Assembly: GCA_003712125.1 (NCBI GenBank)
Contig: RHLF01000002.1
Location: 1,206,457-1,270,456 of the forward strand
Direction: 5' to 3'
Length of the DNA: 64,000 bases
Source of the DNA: Allomuricauda sp.
GTDB taxonomy: Bacteria > Bacteroidota > Bacteroidia > Flavobacteriales > Flavobacteriaceae
Numbering within the stretch: position 1 is the stretch's first letter; every line of letters begins with the position of its first letter. Shown in pieces: positions 27,637 through 36,178 of this stretch. The position numbers and the translations under genes were made by a program. The notes beneath the pieces are model-generated. The model was not told the origin of the DNA, ran no database searches, and saw only the letters and a program-made list of their open reading frames with translations.

Positions 27637-28197
27637 TTGAGCACTTCACGAATTGTTATTACCGGCGCTCCCGGAACAGGAAAAACCTCGGTCATCGAAG
27701 GTCTGGAATCTAAGGGTTTTTACTGTTTTCATGAGATAATTCGCGATATGACGGCAGAAGCTCGGAAGGAAGACAATGGCCTAGAGCAGGTTAGCAACCC
27801 TCTGGTTTTTGTAAAAGATCCTTATGCCTTTAATCATAGTCTCTTACATGGCAGACTTGAACATTTTGAAAAGTCGCAAGAATTCAAAAGGGATATTTGT
27901 TTTTTTGATCGCGGCATTCCTGATGTGCTGGCATACATGGATTTTTTTGATCAAGAATATGCGCAAGATTTCGTTTCCATCAGTCAAGAAAACCGGTATG
28001 ATGCCATTTTTATTCTTCCCCCTTGGAAAGAGATCTATACCTCGGACAACGAACGCCTTGAAACCTTCATCGAATCAGAGAAAATTCATGACCACCTTTT
28101 TGAAACCTATCAACGCTTTGGTTATGAACCCATTACCGTTCCCAAAACAACGGTCAAGCAACGTGTTTCCTTTGTACTTGAACAATTGAATTTGTAG
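27637..28197 (+). CDS. P-loop ATPase/nucleoside kinase-like protein (AAA_28 type)
   Basis: 186 residues. Walker A ITGAPGTGKTS lies at residues 8-18, right after the start, and FFDRGIPD near 90 resembles a Walker B/LID region of nucleotide kinases. The start must be the TTG at 27637: no ATG or GTG occurs in frame upstream after the stop and the next ATG would remove the P loop. AAA_28 proteins are predicted ATPases of unknown substrate. It is 2 bases from recQ, which also uses a TTG start. Confidence 0.78.
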   Translation: MSTSRIVITGAPGTGKTSVIEGLESKGFYCFHEIIRDMTAEARKEDNGLEQVSNPLVFVKDPYAFNHSLLHGRLEHFEKSQEFKRDICFFDRGIPDVLAYMDFFDQEYAQDFVSISQENRYDAIFILPPWKEIYTSDNERLETFIESEKIHDHLFETYQRFGYEPITVPKTTVKQRVSFVLEQLNL

Positions 28198-28199
28198 CA

Positions 28200-30095
28200 T
28201 TGGGAGAGCCAAAAAAGATTTTACAAGAAATTTGGGGACACCAAGACTTCAAGGGTTCCCAACTAAAGGTTATCAATGGGCTTCTTGAAAACACGGATGT
28301 CTTGGCCTTGATGCCCACTGGAGGGGGAAAATCGCTCTGCTATCAAGTACCCGCTTTAAGCCGAGAGGGAATTTGTATTGTGGTATCTCCACTACTTGCC
28401 TTGATTCAGAACCAGGTGGATGTACTTAAGAAAAAAGGCATTAAAGCAATGGCCATTACAGGGGGCATTTCGTATGAAGAACTTGATCAACGGTTAGATA
28501 ACTGTGTGTACGGTAACTATAAATTTCTTTATCTCTCACCAGAAAGACTTCAACAGCCCATTGTTCAGGAACGTCTTACACAGATGAACGTCTCCATCAT
28601 CGCTATTGATGAGGCACATTGTATTTCACAATGGGGTCATGATTTCAGGCCCGCCTATTTACATTGTCACGTGTTAAGGCAATTAGCGCCGAAAGCACCC
28701 TTTATTGCGCTTACGGCGACAGCGACCGAAAGGGTTGTCAAGGATATTTTGGAAAACCTCGAGATGAAGCAACCTTTAATTGCTCGCGATTCGTTTACTC
28801 GTAAAAACTTGGCCTTTAAGGTAAGGCAACTGCAAGACAAACGATATGCTCTTTACAATGCACTGAAAACCACAAAAGAAAGTGCCATCGTATATGTGGG
28901 AACACGAAAAAAAACCCAAGAACTAAGTACCTTTTTAGAACAAAAAAAAATTGCAGCTGATTTTTTTCACGGAGGGTTGACGCAAGACGAAAAAAAGACC
29001 AAACTCAATCGTTGGCTTATGGGTACCACTCAGGTAATGGTTGCCACTAACGCCTTCGGCATGGGAATAGACAAATCGAATGTTCAAGCTGTGGTCCACT
29101 TTCGAATACCGGACAGCTTAGAGAACTATTTTCAAGAGGCTGGTCGGGCAGGGCGTGATGGTCGTAAAGCCGAGGTGCTACTTCTAACCAATGAGGAGGA
29201 TAAAGAACAAGCGAAACGCCAATACTTGGGTATGTTTCCGGATTTGAAATTTTTGAAAAACCTGTACAAAAACCTAAACAATCACTTTCAAATTGCCTAC
29301 GGTGAGGGTAGTGGATCAAGTTTCGACTTCAATTTCGACGCCTTCTGTACGCATTACAAATTAAATCCGCACTTGGCCCATAATGGTCTTAAACTACTTG
29401 ATCAGCATGCTGTGATAGCACTTTCAGAATCATTTCGAAAAAGAAGCACCGTCAAGTTCTTGACCGGAAAAGAAAATTTATTCCATTATCTCGAAAACAA
29501 TCCATCAATGAACAAAATTGTCCAATCCTTGTTGAGGACCTATGGCGGACTGTTTGACTTTGAGACTAAAATTGATGTGGATCTGATTGAAAAAAAAGTG
29601 GCTACGCCGGCAAATAAGGTTTTTGAATCCCTTGAGAAGTTAGAAAGTGATGGTATTATTATGTGTAATCTTCACCAAACCGATTTGCAAATCACCTTTT
29701 TAGTCCCCCGAGAGGATGAAAAGACCTTAAACAGATTCTCAACAAAAATCGAGGATTTATTGGAACGCAAAAAAGAACTATTCCAGGCCATGCTTGCCTA
29801 CAGTGAAAATACCTCAATGTGTCGAAGTACGTTTATTTTAAAATACTTTGGTGAAGATCCACAAGAAGATTGTGGTATATGTGATATTTGTATGGAGAAT
29901 TTGGCTCCTACGGGAGGTTCCATGCAATCAATTAAGAACAAGCTTTTGGAACAGACCAAAAAACGCCCCTATAGCTCGCGTGAATTGGCATCATTATTGA
30001 ATATTGAAGAGGGCCAATTATTGCCAGCATTGAAAGAATTATTGGAAGACGAACTTTTGACATTAACCCATACGAATGCCTATAAATTCAACTAA
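28200..30095 (+). CDS. recQ: ATP-dependent DNA helicase, RecQ family
   Basis: 631 residues. A 3'-5' helicase acting in recombination and repair. Motif 0/I segment (PTGGGKSLCYQVPAL), motif II with DEAH (AIDEAHCISQWGHDFRP), motif III (ALTATATERV) and motif VI (QEAGRAGRDG) are all visible. The RQC zinc cysteines lie near CRSTFILKYF and CGICDIC. A C-terminal winged-helix-like segment follows, but I see no clear HRDC domain. Start is TTG at 28200 (sequence TTG GGA GAG); no ATG lies before motif I. It overlaps fmt by 20 bases. Confidence 0.92.
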   Translation: MGEPKKILQEIWGHQDFKGSQLKVINGLLENTDVLALMPTGGGKSLCYQVPALSREGICIVVSPLLALIQNQVDVLKKKGIKAMAITGGISYEELDQRLDNCVYGNYKFLYLSPERLQQPIVQERLTQMNVSIIAIDEAHCISQWGHDFRPAYLHCHVLRQLAPKAPFIALTATATERVVKDILENLEMKQPLIARDSFTRKNLAFKVRQLQDKRYALYNALKTTKESAIVYVGTRKKTQELSTFLEQKKIAADFFHGGLTQDEKKTKLNRWLMGTTQVMVATNAFGMGIDKSNVQAVVHFRIPDSLENYFQEAGRAGRDGRKAEVLLLTNEEDKEQAKRQYLGMFPDLKFLKNLYKNLNNHFQIAYGEGSGSSFDFNFDAFCTHYKLNPHLAHNGLKLLDQHAVIALSESFRKRSTVKFLTGKENLFHYLENNPSMNKIVQSLLRTYGGLFDFETKIDVDLIEKKVATPANKVFESLEKLESDGIIMCNLHQTDLQITFLVPREDEKTLNRFSTKIEDLLERKKELFQAMLAYSENTSMCRSTFILKYFGEDPQEDCGICDICMENLAPTGGSMQSIKNKLLEQTKKRPYSSRELASLLNIEEGQLLPALKELLEDELLTLTHTNAYKFN

Positions 30096-31047
30096 GGAAA
30101 AACGCAATCTCCGCATTGTATTCATGGGGACACCAGACTTTGCGGTAAAAAGTCTTGATGCCCTATACGAGGCTGGTTACAATATAGTAGGTGTGATTAC
30201 AGCGCCTGACAGGCCAGCAGGACGCGGCAGAAAAGTACAGTATTCGGCTGTTAAAAAATATGCCCTGGGCAAAGACCTTCGCTTACTTCAGCCTACCAAC
30301 TTAAAAGACGTAGATTTTCTAAACGAATTGAAGGGTTTACAGGCGAATCTACAAGTCGTGGTCGCTTTTCGAATGCTACCTAAAGTTGTATGGCAACTCC
30401 CAGAATTTGGCACGTTTAATCTTCATGCCTCCCTACTTCCCGATTATCGCGGTGCAGCACCCATCAATTGGGCAATCATTAACGGTGAGCAAGAAACAGG
30501 GGTTACCACATTTTTTATCGATGAAAAAATTGATACCGGTCAGATCATTTTACAAGAAAAAACAGTGATTGGAAGTGAGGAAACCGCGGGAAGTCTTCAC
30601 GATAAGTTGATGCATCAAGGGGCAGCCCTGGTCATTCAAACCCTTCAGTTGATCGAAGAGGATCGGGTTAGAGCTATTTCACAAAAGGAGGCTAGTACGG
30701 TAAAGTCAGCACCAAAACTATTTAAGGAAACATGTCAAATCGACTGGAACCAAAGTTTGGACACGATATATAACCATATTCGCGGTTTAAGCCCCTACCC
30801 AACCGCATGGACCTATTTATATGACGAGGACCAAAAACAAATTCTTAAACTGTATGAGGTAAGAAAAGAACTGGAACCGCATACTTATAAGGTCGGTCAG
30901 GTAATTGTAGCAAAGAAAATGTTGAAGATTGCGGTTCACCAAGGTTATATCGTACTTGAAAAAATTCAACTGGAAGGTAAAAAGGCCATGCCTGTAAAAG
31001 AGCTTCTTAATGGACTTCGGCTTTCGGAAAAGGCAAATGTTCGCTAA
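30076..31047 (+). CDS. fmt: Methionyl-tRNA formyltransferase
   Basis: 323 residues. Formylates initiator Met-tRNA with 10-formyl-tetrahydrofolate. The N-terminal segment MGTPDFAVKSLDAL and APDRPAGRGRK, and the folate/active-site segment HASLLPDYRGAAPINWAI are diagnostic. A C-terminal OB-like domain follows residue ~205. It starts inside recQ (overlap 30076-30095, a different frame), so translation is probably coupled to recQ. Downstream lies a 176-base gap with DnaA-box-like repeats before HU. Confidence 0.93.
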   Translation: MPINSTKEKRNLRIVFMGTPDFAVKSLDALYEAGYNIVGVITAPDRPAGRGRKVQYSAVKKYALGKDLRLLQPTNLKDVDFLNELKGLQANLQVVVAFRMLPKVVWQLPEFGTFNLHASLLPDYRGAAPINWAIINGEQETGVTTFFIDEKIDTGQIILQEKTVIGSEETAGSLHDKLMHQGAALVIQTLQLIEEDRVRAISQKEASTVKSAPKLFKETCQIDWNQSLDTIYNHIRGLSPYPTAWTYLYDEDQKQILKLYEVRKELEPHTYKVGQVIVAKKMLKIAVHQGYIVLEKIQLEGKKAMPVKELLNGLRLSEKANVR

Positions 31048-31094
31048 AGGCGCATCAATACTGGGCTTACGAAATTCACCGAAAAAAGCCGGTT

Positions 31095-31125
31095 TTATCA
31101 ACAAACAGCCCAAGTTATCAACAAA
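31095..31125 (+). repeat. Two 11-bp direct repeats, DnaA-box-like
   Basis: TTATCAACAAA occurs at 31095-31105 and 31115-31125, starts 20 bp apart. Each contains TTATCAACA, one change from the DnaA box TTATCCACA. They lie between fmt and the HU promoter. Another TTATCAACA sits on the minus strand at 52139-52147 upstream of dnaN. Confidence 0.5.
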
Positions 31126-31149
31126 AACGGGGATTTCCCTTGATTTTAC

Positions 31150-31179
31150 TTGCTTCGCAGGCAAATCCATATAAATTTG
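31150..31179 (+). promoter_or_regulatory. Promoter of the HU gene
   Basis: TTG at 31150-31152, a 19-base spacer, then TAAATTTG at 31172-31179: a full match to the Bacteroidota -33/-7 pattern. It gives a leader of roughly 40 bases, AT-rich, to the ATG at 31224. Confidence 0.6.
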
Positions 31180-31223
31180 TCGAGCATTAAAATTATATAA
31201 ACAACAATTAATTTAATTCCATT

Positions 31224-31496
31224 ATGAACAAAACAGAATTGATTGATGCGATGGCCGCTGATGCTGGCATCACAAAGGCAGCCGCCAAAAAAGCATTGGA
31301 ATCTTTCTTAGGAAACGTAGAAGGTTCATTGAAAAAAGGAAACAGAGTTTCCTTGGTTGGGTTTGGCTCTTGGTCTGTTTCTAGAAGAAATGCAAGGGAA
31401 GGTAGAAATCCACAAACAGGACAAACTATTCAAATTGCAGCTAAAAATGTTGTAAAGTTTAAGGCAGGTGCAGAATTAGGCAACGCAGTAAACTAG
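31224..31496 (+). CDS. hup: HU family DNA-binding protein
   Basis: 90 residues, the standard HU length. Begins MNKTELIDAMA, with the dimer-core GFGSWSVSRRNAREGRNPQTG (the arm region PQTG near 66) and basic C terminus. HU bends and packages DNA and assists replication and recombination. It has its own promoter and a strong terminator, so it is monocistronic. DnaA-box-like repeats precede it. Confidence 0.95.
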   Translation: MNKTELIDAMAADAGITKAAAKKALESFLGNVEGSLKKGNRVSLVGFGSWSVSRRNAREGRNPQTGQTIQIAAKNVVKFKAGAELGNAVN

Positions 31497-31517
31497 TCTA
31501 TACTTCTAAAAATTTTG

Positions 31518-31546
31518 AAAGCACCTCCTTTGGGAGGTGCTTTTTT
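31518..31546 (+). terminator. Terminator of the HU gene
   Basis: A perfect 11-bp stem AAAGCACCTCC / GGAGGTGCTTT (31518-31528 and 31533-31543) with loop TTTG and a T run. Confidence 0.92.
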
Positions 31547-31608
31547 GTTTTCTGACTTTTTGCATATTACTTATATTGTATTACATTTAAATAGGTCATA
31601 AAACTATT

Positions 31609-32169
31609 ATGGTAAGTTCTTCACCTGAAAAAGGAAAGTTGTTGATAGCAGAGCCCACTTTGACGGGTGATGTGTCTTTTAACAGGTCTGTGGTGCTTAT
31701 TGCGGAACACAATGAGGAAGGTTCCGTAGGGTTTATCCTCAATAAGCCTTTGGAATACGAAATCAGTGATTTGATCGCAGAAATCAAAGTACCCTTCAAA
31801 GTTTTTAATGGCGGTCCTGTGGAGCAGGACAATCTTTACTTCATTCACAAAGTACCGCATTTGATTGAAGGAAGCATCGAAATATCCGATGGTATTTATT
31901 GGGGAGGCGATTTTGACAAAACCATCGAACTTATCAATGACCAAACCATTACTGAAAATGACATTCGTTTCTTCTTGGGGTATTCGGGATGGGCTTCTTT
32001 GCAATTGGACCAAGAACTCTCTTCAAAATCATGGGTGGTGGTTCAAAACGAATACCAAAGCAACATCATTCAAAAGCCTGCAAATGCCTTTTGGAAAGAA
32101 AAAATGCTTGAACTGGGTGGTGACTATTTGATCTGGTCCAACTCTCCTGAAAACCCAACTCTTAATTAG
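31609..32169 (+). CDS. YqgE/AlgH family protein
   Basis: 186 residues, full-length for the family: KGKLLIAEPTLTGDVSFNRSVVLIAEH at the start, GSVGFILNKPL, NGGPVEQDNLYFIH and FLGYSGWASLQLDQEL are all conserved. Cytoplasmic; function not firmly known (in Pseudomonas the relative AlgH affects alginate regulation). Its stop overlaps the class IV aminotransferase gene by 8 bases, convergent. Confidence 0.9.
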   Translation: MVSSSPEKGKLLIAEPTLTGDVSFNRSVVLIAEHNEEGSVGFILNKPLEYEISDLIAEIKVPFKVFNGGPVEQDNLYFIHKVPHLIEGSIEISDGIYWGGDFDKTIELINDQTITENDIRFFLGYSGWASLQLDQELSSKSWVVVQNEYQSNIIQKPANAFWKEKMLELGGDYLIWSNSPENPTLN

Positions 32170-33016
32170 GTTGCCCCAACCGGGCTTGGGCATTGAGTTT
32201 TCCAATCAAATCTTGGGCTGTTGTCGACTGAAAATCTTTCTTTCTATAGCGGGTAACAGATTGAATGCCCATAATTACATTAGTAATAAAAATTTCATCC
32301 GCCTTTTGAAGTTCAAAGGGCGAGATACTTTCTTCTGTAATTGTATAATCAGGATGTTTTTGAAGGATTTGGATAATTTTCTTTCTTAATATGCCATCCA
32401 AGCAGCCGTCTTTTAGGGGAGGTGTCTTTACCCCTTGTTCGTTTACCAAGAATACATTCCCATTAATGGCCTCTATAACTTTCTTTTCATGGTTTAACAA
32501 CAGGCAATTGTCGTAGCCGTTTTCCTTGGCGAATACCGAAGCTACGGTATGAATGATCTTGTTATTTGTCTTTAGATTGGTCAACATATCGGCATTGACA
32601 TAGAAATCTTTAAAAAGCTCTACCTCATAGGCCGATTCATTATGCAAATAAAAAGGCGATTGTAGCGGTGCACATTCAATAACATAACCGATATCATTGG
32701 TATGGGGTTCATAATACCCACCGTCTTCACGGTAGACACTAAATCTAGCTCGAACTACGGTTCTTGAAAGGTCAGATGCACGAACAGTCTTCAACAATTC
32801 TTGCTGAAAAAACTCCATGGTAAAATTCATGGGGATTTCCATCCGCAATATGCGCATTGAGGACATCAATCTGAAATAATGGTCCTCTAAAAAGTAGGGA
32901 ACCCCATTAACAATTCGGACCGTTTCGAAAAGGGCGTCACCATATCGAAATCCGCGATTTTGATGGTTAAAAAATTTTGACTCGGCTGAAACGAGCGTAC
33001 CATTTAGATTTACCAT
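32162..33016 (-). CDS. Class IV aminotransferase (branched-chain/PabC type)
   Basis: 284 residues of PLP fold type IV. The start FNHQNRGFRYGDALFETVRI is the family's typical N-terminal region (GFRYGDALFET); the PLP lysine is in TNNKIIHTVAS and the C-terminal TNVIMGIQSVTRY is conserved. Members include branched-chain aminotransferases, D-amino acid transaminases and aminodeoxychorismate lyase (PabC); size and sequence fit PabC-like enzymes of Bacteroidota, but specificity is not proven. A hairpin with a T run sits directly before the start codon. Confidence 0.85.
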   Translation of the reverse strand: MVNLNGTLVSAESKFFNHQNRGFRYGDALFETVRIVNGVPYFLEDHYFRLMSSMRILRMEIPMNFTMEFFQQELLKTVRASDLSRTVVRARFSVYREDGGYYEPHTNDIGYVIECAPLQSPFYLHNESAYEVELFKDFYVNADMLTNLKTNNKIIHTVASVFAKENGYDNCLLLNHEKKVIEAINGNVFLVNEQGVKTPPLKDGCLDGILRKKIIQILQKHPDYTITEESISPFELQKADEIFITNVIMGIQSVTRYRKKDFQSTTAQDLIGKLNAQARLGQPN

Positions 33017-33050
33017 AAAAAAAGTCCCTTTTTTCTAGGGACCAAAGATA
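33017..33050 (-). promoter_or_regulatory. Leader hairpin and -7 element before the class IV aminotransferase
   Basis: Read on the minus strand: TATCTTTG (-7 type, 33050-33043), then GTCCCT and AGGGAC pairing around AGAAAAA, then seven T up to the ATG at 33016. The hairpin resembles an intrinsic terminator and may end the START-like gene upstream (stop at 33070), or attenuate this gene. Confidence 0.5.
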
Positions 33051-33069
33051 CATTTTAGCAAGCAACCGT

Positions 33070-33477
33070 TTAGGTAGATCCCAAAACCTGTTTCAAATCT
33101 GAAATTTGATTTTCCCAAAGCATTTTTGCCTCATCTATCTCATCCTCCTCGGCGAAATCGGTAATGAACAACGAAACGTCCTTGGTTATTTCATCTACGA
33201 TAATGCGCATTTCGAAAAAGCTATCATCTTCATTATCTTCCCAAGCGAATTTTACAAACTCATCGCTTTTACGCTTCAACATTTTGGCAGTTTCTTCAGC
33301 ACCGTCCCAAATGAAATTGAATTTTTCGCCCCTAGAATTCACATTATCAGCAAACCATTCCGAAAGACCGGATGGTGTAGAAATATATTGATAGAGCATT
33401 TGAGGTGATGCTTGTATCACAAATTCTATTTCAAATTTTGTTTTGTCGCCCATTGGCCGTTTTTTACTTGATGACAA
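33070..33477 (-). CDS. START-like domain protein (SRPBCC superfamily)
   Basis: 135 residues of the START-like group found in Bacteroidota: KTKFEIEFVIQASPQMLYQYISTPSGLSEWFADNV opens the domain, and an acidic C-terminal half (EDNEDDSFFEM, FAEEDEIDEAKMLWENQI) follows. It probably binds a small hydrophobic ligand; no function is known. The first residues are basic and could be a start-site artefact; the next in-frame ATG (MGDKTKF) is seven codons on. Confidence 0.8.
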   Translation of the reverse strand: MSSSKKRPMGDKTKFEIEFVIQASPQMLYQYISTPSGLSEWFADNVNSRGEKFNFIWDGAEETAKMLKRKSDEFVKFAWEDNEDDSFFEMRIIVDEITKDVSLFITDFAEEDEIDEAKMLWENQISDLKQVLGST

Positions 33478-33536
33478 TTATATACATTTTGGAAATATAA
33501 AAAAATAAAAACCAAATAATAAAACAATCTGGTTTT

Positions 33537-33567
33537 TTGATTCAGCGAAAATTAACGATTATATTTG
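33537..33567 (+). promoter_or_regulatory. tRNA-Met promoter
   Basis: TTG at 33537-33539, 20-base spacer and TATATTTG at 33560-33567. This matches the Bacteroidota consensus; the tRNA begins 20 bases later. Confidence 0.65.
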
Positions 33568-33587
33568 CACCCGCTTAGAAGCACCAT

Positions 33588-33661
33588 GGCGAGGTAGCTC
33601 AGGTGGTTAGAGCGCAGGATTCATAACCCTGAGGTCGGGGGTTCAAGTCCCCCTCTCGCTA
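33588..33661 (+). tRNA. tRNA-Met (anticodon CAT)
   Basis: A complete cloverleaf: acceptor GGCGAGG / TCTCGCT (two wobble pairs), D arm GCTC / GAGC, anticodon stem with loop TTCATAA (anticodon CAT), and TTCAAGT loop between GGGGG and CCCCC. CCA is not encoded. The D arm and G1 with a paired first base point to elongator Met rather than initiator; tRNA-Ile2 with a modified CAT anticodon cannot be fully excluded. Confidence 0.93.
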
Positions 33662-33662
33662 C

Positions 33663-33691
33663 AAAAGCCCCATAGAAATGGGGCTTTTTTT
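33663..33691 (+). terminator. Terminator after tRNA-Met
   Basis: Stem AAAAGCCCCA / TGGGGCTTTT (33663-33672 and 33679-33688) with loop TAGAAA and a T run. It may also serve the convergent small gene. Confidence 0.9.
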
Positions 33692-33708
33692 ATGAAGTAT
33701 GTTTTAGT

Positions 33709-34050
33709 TTATTCCTTAGAGGCCAAAGAAGCCCATTCAGAAAGCCCCACAACCTTAGGGACCTTTTCACCCCTGGGGTAAAGAATGACCAAACTTTCTT
33801 TCCCACTCATTTCCGTTTTGGTAATATAAATATCGAGGAGACCATTCTGTAGATTGTAATAAATATCATCTAAGGGAATTCCATTCGTCACAATGGCATA
33901 GGAATCATCTTCCAAGAGGTTGATATTCATTTTTTTCCCTTTCAGGCCAATATGGTGAAATCCTTCTTTTAAATTAATGGTGGCTTTTTGGGCAGCCACC
34001 GAAAAACAAAGAAAAAGACTCAAAAAACAGAATGTGTAGGCTTTTCGCAT
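33709..34050 (-). CDS. Small secreted protein of unknown function
   Basis: 113 residues with a clear signal peptide (MRKAYTFCFLSLFLCFSVAAQ, cleaved near residue 20), leaving a mature part of about 90 residues rich in beta strands. I recognise no domain. The mature part is small and periplasmic or exported. It is a single gene between tRNA-Met and acs. The signal peptide and even codon use support it as real; the role is unknown. Confidence 0.72.
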   Translation of the reverse strand: MRKAYTFCFLSLFLCFSVAAQKATINLKEGFHHIGLKGKKMNINLLEDDSYAIVTNGIPLDDIYYNLQNGLLDIYITKTEMSGKESLVILYPRGEKVPKVVGLSEWASLASKE

Positions 34051-34227
34051 CGTAGTTTATTTTAAGATTGGGACCCTAATAAAACAAAATACAAATTGAA
34101 AAGACTAATAGTTTTCGACCAACTACATCAAAATCAACGTTTTTCGATAAAATGCAAGGCTAAAAGTCGTTTGACATTTATTGAAAAAGAAATATGAAAC
34201 CCCTCAATAGGCCCGAACGAGGTATGC

Positions 34228-36135
34228 TTATAAGGCCTCTTTTATGAGCAGTTCTACGATTTCAGGATTCAATAGAGTTGACGTATCACCCAGGTTCGAT
34301 GTCTCCTTCGAAGCTATTTTTCGTAAAATTCGACGCATTATCTTTCCACTGCGGGTTTTGGGCAGCCCTGGAACGAATTGAATTTTGTCCAATTTGGCGA
34401 TTGGTCCGATTTTATCAGATATTTGTTGGTTGATTTCCTTACTGAGGTTTTCTCGATTTCGAGACTCACCCACATCCTTTAGGATTACATAACCATAGAG
34501 TGCATTGCCCTTAACATCATGTGGAAATCCAACAATGGCAGATTCGGCCACAGCTGGATGTTCATTTATGGCGTCCTCGATCGGAGCGGTTCCCAAATTA
34601 TGGCCCGAAACAATGATAACGTCATCCACACGTCCTGTAATACGATAGTAACCCACTTCATCACGCAAGGCCCCATCGCCCGTAAAATAGTTGTTTGCAA
34701 AGGCCGAGAAATAGGTATCCTTGTACCGCTGGTGATTGCCCCAAATGGTTCGGGCTATCGAGGGCCATGGAAACTTGATACACAATCGGCCATCAGCAGG
34801 ATTCCCCTTTATTTCCTTCCCATGCTCATCCATTAGGGCAGGTTGAACCCCTGGCATGGGCAAAGTTGCATATGTTGGTTTTGTAGGGGTCGAATAAGGA
34901 ATAGGTGAAATTAATACACCGCCAGTCTCGGTCTGCCACCAGGTATCAACTATTGGACATTGCTTTTCTCCAATATGATCATTGTACCAGTGCCAAGCCT
35001 CTTCGTTGATAGGTTCCCCAACAGTACCCAGAATTTTTAAACTTGAAAGATCATATTTCGATACAAAGTCCAATTTTTCTTTAGCCAATGCCCGGATTGC
35101 TGTTGGTGCAGTATAAAATTGGTTGACTTTATGTTTTTCTACAATTTCCCAAAAGCGACCAAAATCAGGAAAGCTGGGCACCCCCTCAAACATCACGGTT
35201 GTGGCACCATTGGCCAATGGCCCATAAACGATATACGAGTGGCCCGTAATCCAGCCTATATCAGCAGTGCACCAATACACATCTTCTTCACGGTATTGGA
35301 ATACATTTTTAAAGGTGTATGCCGTATATACCATATAGCCCGCCGTCGTATGCATCATACCTTTGGGTTTTCCGGTAGAGCCCGAGGTATATAAAATGAA
35401 CAAAGGGTCCTCTGCCTCCATGATTTCAGGCACGCAATCAGAATAGGCCTTATCCAACAAGGGTTGCAGCCATGCATCGCGCCCCGCTTTCATATCAATT
35501 TTTGAATGAATACGTTGTGCCACCAAAACCGATTCAACTTCGGGGCAATCCTGCAAGGCTTCATCAACGATACCCTTTAAATCGATTGTCTTGTTACCGC
35601 GATAAGAGCCGTCAGAAGTGAGTACCATTTTTGCCCCGCAATCATTTATTCGTGTCGATAGGGCTGTAGCCGAAAACCCGGCAAATACCACGGAGTGTAT
35701 CGCCCCAATTCGCGCACAGGCCAAAACTGAAATGGCCAGTTCGGGAATCATGGGCAGGTAAATAACTACTCGATCTCCTTTTTTAATGCCTTTTTCCTTG
35801 AGCACATTGGCCATTTTACAAACCCGCTCATGCAGCTGTCTGTATGTAATGTGCTGCGCTTCTTCCTCGGGATTGTTGGGTTCAAAGAGAAGGGCTGTTT
35901 TATTTTCGCGAATATGCAAATGCCGGTCAATACAATTCACGGTAATGTTGAGCTGGGCACCATCGAACCATTTGATTTCTGGTTTCGTAAAATCCCAATC
36001 CAGTACTTTATCCCATTTTTTTAACCAAACAAAATGCTCTTCAGCCACCTCTTCCCAAAAGAGTTCGGGATTTCTGACTGACTTTCGGTAGACCTGAAAA
36101 TACTCTTCTAAATGCTTGATATGGTAGTTGCTCAT
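34228..36135 (-). CDS. acs: Acetyl-CoA synthetase
   Basis: 635 residues, the usual Acs length. Makes acetyl-CoA from acetate, CoA and ATP via acetyl-AMP. The AMP-binding motif YTSGSTGKPKGMMHTT, the WWQTETGG active-site segment, and the C-terminal regulated lysine in SGKIMRRIL are all present. It follows a cation/acetate symporter gene by 43 bases, with a DUF4212 gene before that: an acetate uptake and activation operon. The lysine in PKTRSGKIMRR suggests control by acetylation, as known for the family. Confidence 0.95.
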   Translation of the reverse strand: MSNYHIKHLEEYFQVYRKSVRNPELFWEEVAEEHFVWLKKWDKVLDWDFTKPEIKWFDGAQLNITVNCIDRHLHIRENKTALLFEPNNPEEEAQHITYRQLHERVCKMANVLKEKGIKKGDRVVIYLPMIPELAISVLACARIGAIHSVVFAGFSATALSTRINDCGAKMVLTSDGSYRGNKTIDLKGIVDEALQDCPEVESVLVAQRIHSKIDMKAGRDAWLQPLLDKAYSDCVPEIMEAEDPLFILYTSGSTGKPKGMMHTTAGYMVYTAYTFKNVFQYREEDVYWCTADIGWITGHSYIVYGPLANGATTVMFEGVPSFPDFGRFWEIVEKHKVNQFYTAPTAIRALAKEKLDFVSKYDLSSLKILGTVGEPINEEAWHWYNDHIGEKQCPIVDTWWQTETGGVLISPIPYSTPTKPTYATLPMPGVQPALMDEHGKEIKGNPADGRLCIKFPWPSIARTIWGNHQRYKDTYFSAFANNYFTGDGALRDEVGYYRITGRVDDVIIVSGHNLGTAPIEDAINEHPAVAESAIVGFPHDVKGNALYGYVILKDVGESRNRENLSKEINQQISDKIGPIAKLDKIQFVPGLPKTRSGKIMRRILRKIASKETSNLGDTSTLLNPEIVELLIKEAL

Positions 36136-36178
36136 ATGAAATCAATTGAACTTTAAAAGTATGAAAATAGAAGGAGAA

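Noticed and set aside
31050..31223. Replication origin near HU
   Set aside because: Only two imperfect DnaA-like boxes, no clear AT-rich unwinding cluster or dnaA gene; not enough for an origin call.
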